From contig CAJFNE010000075.1 in NCBI GenBank assembly GCA_904393855.1, positions 1 to 8,720 on the forward strand: DNA of 8,720 nt, written 5' to 3'. The notes beneath the pieces were generated by a model that saw only the letters and a list, made by a program, of their open reading frames with translations, was not told where the DNA came from and made no database searches. Shown here in pieces: positions 5,357 to 8,720 of this stretch. Origin of the DNA: an uncultured Oscillibacter sp. (GTDB lineage: Bacteria > Bacillota > Clostridia > Oscillospirales > Oscillospiraceae). Numbering within the stretch: the first letter of the stretch is position 1; every line of letters starts with the position of its first letter. Made by a program: the position numbers and the translations under genes.

Positions 5357-6658
5357 ATGCAGCCTACAGTCAGCATCATCGTTCCGGTCTACAACGCGGA
5401 GGCCACTCTCCGCCGCTGCGTGGACAGTATTTTGACCCAGCAGTACACAGACTTCGAGCTGCTGCTGGTGGACGACGGCAGCACCGACGCCTCCGGCGTC
5501 ATCTGCGACGAATACGTCGCCCAGGACGCCCGGGTGCATGCGATCCACCAGGAGAACGCCGGCGTCTCCACCGCCCGGAATCGGGCCTTGGACCAGGCCC
5601 AGGGCGTCTATCTGCAGTTTTTGGACAGCGATGACTGGATCACCGCCGACGCCACCCGCTCCCTGGTACGGGCGGCGGAGGCCCACCGGTGCGACCTGGT
5701 GATCGCCGACTTCTACCGGGTGGTGGGAGAGCGGCTCTCCCGCAAGGGGGACATTGACGAGGACGCCGTCCTCACCCGGGAGGAATACGCCGCCCATATG
5801 ATGGAGAATCCGGCGGACTTCTACTATGGGGTTCTGTGGAACAAGCTCTACCGCCGGGAGATCGTGGAAAAGCACCGCCTGCGTATGGACCCGGAGATCA
5901 GCTGGTGCGAGGACTTCCTGTTCAATCTGGAGTATATCCGCCGGGCGGAAGGGTTCTATGCCCTGCAGGTCCCCATCTACTACTATGTGAAGACCAAGGG
6001 CTCCCTGGCCACCCAGGGTCTCACCGTCTCCAAAACCGTGAAGATGAAGCTGACGGTGTTTGAGTACTACCAGCAATTCTTCAAAACCGTGCTGGACGAG
6101 GAGGAGTACGAGCGCTCCCGGCTGAAGGTCTACCGCTTCCTGGTGGACGCCGCCGGGGACGGCGCCGTCTCCCCGCTGCCCACCGCCCGGAAGCTGGGCA
6201 GCGAGCGGGTGCGTGCCTGCGCCGGCGGCCTGCTGGGGGAGGGCTGCCTCTGCGACGCTTTCCGGGAGCGGAAGCTGCTGGAATCCCACCTGGAAACCGC
6301 GGCCCTGAAAAACGGCCTGACCCTGCAGGATGCGCAGCTGCTGCTGGCGCTGCATCAGCTGAGCCAGCCCTGCACCCGCCGGGAGCTGGCCGATTTTCTG
6401 AACCTCTCCCGAAGCTCCCTGGCCCTGGCCCTTCAGCGGCTCACCAGCAAGGGGCTGCTGGAACGGGAGGCTGCCTCCGACAGCGAGGAACGCCAGCCGG
6501 TGCTGACACCGGAGTCGGACTCCATCCTGCAGGACCTGGAGCTGGCCGCCGCGGACTGTCAGGACATCCGTATGGCGGACTTCAGCCCGGAGGAACAGGC
6601 AGAGTATCAGGCCATGGCCCAAAGAATCACCAGAAACATTCAAAAATCTCTGCAATGA
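5357..6658 (+). CDS. Family 2 glycosyltransferase fused to a C-terminal MarR-like winged-helix domain
   Basis: Protein of 433 aa. Residues 1 to about 240 are a GT-A fold family 2 glycosyltransferase: VSIIVPVYNAE at the N-terminus, VDDGS (38-42), ENAGVSTARNRAL (66-78), the metal/nucleotide-sugar motif LDSDDW (89-94) and the acceptor-side WCED (183-186). Such enzymes transfer a sugar from a nucleotide sugar to a cell-surface glycan acceptor. No membrane segment is visible. Residues about 318-433 do not belong to GT2 but look like MarR: TLQDAQLLLALHQL, the helix-turn-helix TRRELADFLNLSRSSLALALQRLTSKGLLER (340-370), a wing with SDSEERQPVLTPES, and a C-terminal dimerisation-type helix. The frame is continuous. 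No ATG or TTG start precedes the MarR part after Met230, and only a GTG at residue 285 lacks a good ribosome site, so a separate MarR gene is unlikely. AAGGAG lies nine bases before the ATG. Substrate and regulatory targets are unknown. Confidence 0.85.
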   Translation: MQPTVSIIVPVYNAEATLRRCVDSILTQQYTDFELLLVDDGSTDASGVICDEYVAQDARVHAIHQENAGVSTARNRALDQAQGVYLQFLDSDDWITADATRSLVRAAEAHRCDLVIADFYRVVGERLSRKGDIDEDAVLTREEYAAHMMENPADFYYGVLWNKLYRREIVEKHRLRMDPEISWCEDFLFNLEYIRRAEGFYALQVPIYYYVKTKGSLATQGLTVSKTVKMKLTVFEYYQQFFKTVLDEEEYERSRLKVYRFLVDAAGDGAVSPLPTARKLGSERVRACAGGLLGEGCLCDAFRERKLLESHLETAALKNGLTLQDAQLLLALHQLSQPCTRRELADFLNLSRSSLALALQRLTSKGLLEREAASDSEERQPVLTPESDSILQDLELAAADCQDIRMADFSPEEQAEYQAMAQRITRNIQKSLQ

Positions 6659-6660
6659 AA

Positions 6661-6701
6661 AGCCGCCGTCCACCCCTCTGCATCAGGGATGGACGGCGGT
6701 T
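6661..6701. terminator. Hairpin terminator between convergent genes
   Basis: CCGCCGTCCA (6663-6672) pairs with TGGACGGCGG (6690-6699), flanked by a G:T and an A:T pair. After one mismatch the stem continues with CCCT/AGGG (6674-6677 and 6685-6688) and a 7-base loop. On the minus strand it is followed by TTTT (6658-6661), serving prsW. On the plus strand the following bases are only TTCT, so termination of the glycosyltransferase transcript there is likely but weaker. It lies immediately after one stop codon and nine bases from the other. Confidence 0.75.
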
Positions 6702-6709
6702 CTGCCGTA

Positions 6710-7438
6710 TCAGACCGGCATATCCGACAGGGACTCTCGCTTGAGAAGCCGGTAGGCCCGCACATACACCACCACAACGAAGATCACGAAGATCACAGTG
6801 GCCTGGATCGTTCCCATCATGGCGCAGCTATCGTAAAAACCGTGGAGAAAGACTGCCCACAGGTAGCCCCGCCGCAGATTCCGCCGCACACCCGCTATGT
6901 CGCCCCGGCCGCGGCTGCGCTTGGCCCGCCCGTAGAAAAGCCCCATGTACACCGCAAAGGCCATATGTCCCGGCACCGCCAGCAGCGCCCGAGGCAGCGC
7001 AACGGAGAGGCCGTAGTGAAGGACATACTGGATATTCTCAAAGGCCGCGAACCCCAGCGACACAAAGACCGCGTAGACAATCCCGTCAAAGCGGTAGTTA
7101 AAAGCGGGGTGATTCCAGGTGCACCGCTTCAGCAGCAGGAATTTCATCCCCTCTTCAATGACCGCCACCACCAGAAAGGCCAGCAGCACCGTGTAGATCG
7201 GACTGCTGGACCGTACCAGCAGCGTCAGGAACGACTCCGCCAAGCTCTCCAGGAAGCCGGAACAGACGGCCGCAACAACCCCCATCAGCAGCAACAGCAC
7301 CAGCAGTCCCGGCGGTTCCTTTTCAACGGTGTCGTGACGATAAATGTACCGCAGCAGAAAGGCCGCCGGCAGGACCGCCGCCAAAATATATACCGCCAGG
7401 ATCGGCAGCAGCGGCAGCATGGGAAACAGAAAATACAT
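6710..7438 (-). CDS. prsW: PrsW-family intramembrane metalloprotease
   Basis: Multi-pass membrane protein of 242 aa with the signature motifs of the PrsW/CAAX-protease-like family: EEGMK (95-99), FENIQY (133-138), PGHMAFAVYMGLFYG with His158, and HGFYD (199-203). Glu95/Glu96, His158 and His199 are the expected metal ligands and catalytic residues, and all are present. About seven or eight hydrophobic segments are visible. In Bacillus subtilis PrsW makes the first cut in the anti-sigma factor RsiW, releasing SigW; homologues act on other membrane anti-sigma factors. An in-frame TTG at 7468 gives ten extra residues, but the ATG at 7438 has an 8-G tract seven bases upstream and is preferred. It has its own promoter and ends in the convergent terminator. 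The substrate is unknown; the membrane partner of the ECF sigma factor about 2 kb away is a candidate. Confidence 0.9.
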   Translation of the reverse strand: MYFLFPMLPLLPILAVYILAAVLPAAFLLRYIYRHDTVEKEPPGLLVLLLLMGVVAAVCSGFLESLAESFLTLLVRSSSPIYTVLLAFLVVAVIEEGMKFLLLKRCTWNHPAFNYRFDGIVYAVFVSLGFAAFENIQYVLHYGLSVALPRALLAVPGHMAFAVYMGLFYGRAKRSRGRGDIAGVRRNLRRGYLWAVFLHGFYDSCAMMGTIQATVIFVIFVVVVYVRAYRLLKRESLSDMPV

Positions 7439-7445
7439 CGGCGCG

Positions 7446-7453
7446 CCCCCCCC
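7446..7453 (-). promoter_or_regulatory. Poly-G ribosome binding site of prsW
   Basis: Eight consecutive G on the minus strand lie seven bases before the prsW ATG and are the only Shine-Dalgarno-like sequence there. They decide the start over the upstream TTG. A homopolymer at this position could change length by slippage. Confidence 0.5.
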
Positions 7454-7483
7454 GTCACACTTTGTCAAACTTCATGATTCGAC

Positions 7484-7513
7484 ATTGTAACATAAACCAG
7501 AGGGTTCGCGCAA
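7484..7513 (-). promoter_or_regulatory. Promoter of prsW (extended -10)
   Basis: On the minus strand TTGCGC (7508-7513), an 18-base spacer and TACAAT (7484-7489), with TG one base before the -10 box. The predicted start is near 7477, about 40 bases before the ATG. A second TTGACA (7463-7468 on the minus strand) lies downstream but has no -10 box at the right distance. Confidence 0.6.
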
Positions 7514-7520
7514 TGTTGCC

Positions 7521-7533
7521 GTGGAAATTCCAC
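7521..7533. repeat. Short inverted repeat upstream of the prsW promoter
   Basis: GTGGAA and TTCCAC flank a single A, giving a perfect 6-bp dyad just upstream of the prsW -35 box and 16 bases after the VanW-family stop codon. There is no T-tract on either side, so it is a possible protein-binding site, not a clear terminator. Confidence 0.3.
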
Positions 7534-7549
7534 AAAGCTGGCCATATTT

Positions 7550-8395
7550 TTATGTGGAAGAATGTCCCTCTTCCTCCGGCAGCAGCGGACTGTACATCAT
7601 AATGGCGTCGTTGGCGAAGAGAAAGGACTCCCCCACCAGCCGACCCTTCCAGTCAAAGATCCTGCGGTACAGTTCATTGTGCCGGATATAACCTCCCCAG
7701 GAGGCCTGGTCCATCCGGTGGTTCCGCTCCACGATCTCATAGCGGAACTCCGGCGGCGCCATGGCACACCATTCCCCTTCCAGCTCCCGCTCCCCCACCC
7801 GGACACAGAGCTGAAAAGGCTGATCCGTGTCGTTGCGGATCATCAGGTCCCGGTGGGGATAGGCACAGGTGGCACCGCTGCCGAAGGGCTGGGTCCGGTT
7901 GGCGTCCGGGAACACATCGTGGGAGTGGCGGTACCGCTCCACCACCGTCAGCGGCGTGTGGAGGGTCATCCAGAAGATCAGATTGGAGAGCTGACAGAGC
8001 CCTCCGCCCACATCACTGCCGATCCGGCCCAGGAACAGCACCATGCCGTCCCGGTACCCCTTCCGGCGAGTGGGCTTTCCGATCAGCCGCCAATAGCTGA
8101 AGGTCTCACCAGGGTACAGGACCACTCCATCCAGCCGGGCTGCCGCCAACCGGAGATTGACCACCTTGTTCTCCTGGAGGGCCTGGTCCTCCCCCCGCAG
8201 GTGGCGGTACAGCGGCGTAGCATGGGCGAACTGCACACAGGGCAGCCGCTCTGCCCTGCGCCGTCTGGCCCAGTGAAACCGCGGAGACATCCAGAGCAGA
8301 TGCCGCCTGCCGCTGTAATAGGCCTTCCCCAGCCGAAGCCGCAGCCAGCTGCGGTGAATGGGCGGACGGAGCTGCCGGTTTCTGGGATCAACCAT
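7550..8395 (-). CDS. VanW-family protein (stand-alone, VanB-operon type)
   Basis: Protein of 281 aa with the VanW domain at about 70-200: QENKVVNLRLAAARLDGVVLYPGETFSYWRLIG, then GYRDGMVLFLGRIGSDVGGGLCQLSNLIFW (113-142), TPLTVVERYRHSHDVFP, RTQPFGSGAT and LMIRNDTDQPFQL. These are the family hallmarks, and the length is close to that of VanW from vanB-type glycopeptide resistance clusters. The N-terminus is strongly basic (RRHLLW...RRRRAER) and shows no signal peptide or membrane helix, unlike the longer secreted VanW proteins. No vanH, D-Ala-D-Lac ligase, vanX or vanRS gene is in the window, so it gives no evidence of vancomycin resistance. The molecular role of VanW is unknown. The start at 8395 has AGGAAGGTG six bases upstream; an ATG at 8416 has none. 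It precedes prsW, which has its own promoter. Confidence 0.88.
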   Translation of the reverse strand: MVDPRNRQLRPPIHRSWLRLRLGKAYYSGRRHLLWMSPRFHWARRRRAERLPCVQFAHATPLYRHLRGEDQALQENKVVNLRLAAARLDGVVLYPGETFSYWRLIGKPTRRKGYRDGMVLFLGRIGSDVGGGLCQLSNLIFWMTLHTPLTVVERYRHSHDVFPDANRTQPFGSGATCAYPHRDLMIRNDTDQPFQLCVRVGERELEGEWCAMAPPEFRYEIVERNHRMDQASWGGYIRHNELYRRIFDWKGRLVGESFLFANDAIMMYSPLLPEEEGHSST

Positions 8396-8562
8396 AGGGG
8401 ACACCTTCCTCGTCATGCAAATTCAAGCGCGCTTTGGTATCATGATACAGGGCGATTCAACATAATTCCTCACAAAACAGTAACAAAACTCCATGCGCAA
8501 TGCAGCGCACCATTATCTCAGGTAAATCAACATTTTCAGCTGCCCAAAGATTTTGATTTCTA
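8396..8562. other. Intergenic region between 5S rRNA terminator and the VanW-family gene
   Basis: No gene is visible. It holds a perfect 12-bp palindrome GTATCATGATAC (8437-8448), which contains a possible minus-strand -10 box TATCAT, and a weak TGCGC/GCGCA dyad (8494-8498, 8505-8509). GATAAT-like boxes on the minus strand have no good -35 partner. A promoter for the VanW-family gene must lie here if the rRNA terminator is efficient, but I cannot place it with confidence. Confidence 0.4.
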
Positions 8563-8594
8563 TATAAAAAAGAGACAGTCTTTCGACTGTCTCT
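8563..8594 (-). terminator. Intrinsic terminator after the 5S rRNA gene
   Basis: Read on the minus strand, a perfect 10-bp stem (AGAGACAGTC and its complement, 8571-8580 and 8585-8594) is closed by a GAAA tetraloop and followed by a run of T (8566-8571). It starts four bases after the mature 5S 3' end and should end the rRNA operon. Confidence 0.93.
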
Positions 8595-8597
8595 CCT

Positions 8598-8714
<117 letters not shown>

Positions 8715-8720
8715 TACGTC

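Noticed and set aside
4886..6673. 595-codon minus-strand open frame spanning the SnoaL gene and the glycosyltransferase
   Set aside because: It crosses two well-supported genes with good ribosome sites and includes the terminator region. The protein is Gly/Gln/Val-rich without recognisable motifs, so it is a shadow.
6689..7477. 262-codon plus-strand open frame antisense to prsW
   Set aside because: It begins inside the terminator hairpin and is a His/Gln/Arg-rich shadow of the membrane protein codons.
7550..8395. Vancomycin resistance locus
   Set aside because: Only a VanW-family gene is present. No vanH, D-Ala-D-Lac ligase, vanX or van-type two-component genes are visible, and WalRK is not VanRS.

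Overview
The window looks like a piece of chromosome from a GC-rich, low-sporulation-signal Clostridia, probably an Oscillospiraceae-type gut bacterium (Flavonifractor/Intestinimonas-like). This is an inference from the WalRK-type operon, Firmicutes-style GGAGG ribosome binding sites, a clostridial ECF sigma/membrane partner pair, PrsW, a VanB-type VanW homologue and a Firmicutes-like 5S rRNA. No search was possible, so the genus is not proven.

Layout. Positions 1-3338 hold a minus-strand operon read from a consensus promoter (TTGACA, 17 bp, TATAAT): a NUDIX ADP-ribose pyrophosphatase-like gene, then walR, walK and the first 27 codons of a membrane protein in the walH (yycH) position. The divergent region at 3339-3576 leads into a plus-strand pair (3577-4703): an ECF sigma factor and a single-pass membrane protein overlapping it by 4 bp, closed by a strong terminator. 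A second plus-strand pair (4904-6658) encodes a SnoaL-like small protein and a 433-residue family 2 glycosyltransferase with a MarR-like winged helix at its C-terminus. An extended -10 promoter covered by an inverted repeat lies just upstream. A hairpin between convergent genes (6661-6701) separates this from two minus-strand genes, prsW (6710-7438) and a VanW-family gene (7550-8395). The right edge is a minus-strand 5S rRNA gene with its own intrinsic terminator, probably the end of an rRNA operon.

How the parts may work together. Most genes touch the cell envelope: WalRK senses and controls wall metabolism, the ECF sigma/membrane protein pair is a transmembrane signalling module, PrsW is an intramembrane protease family known to cut anti-sigma factors, VanW proteins are linked to envelope stress and glycopeptide clusters, and the GT2 enzyme probably makes a surface glycan. 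The most unusual object is the GT2-MarR fusion. A dyad-covered promoter upstream of its operon suggests, as a hypothesis only, an enzyme that also regulates its own transcription. The remaining long open frames on opposite strands (for example antisense to walK, to the glycosyltransferase and to vanW) are shadows of GC-rich coding sequence.
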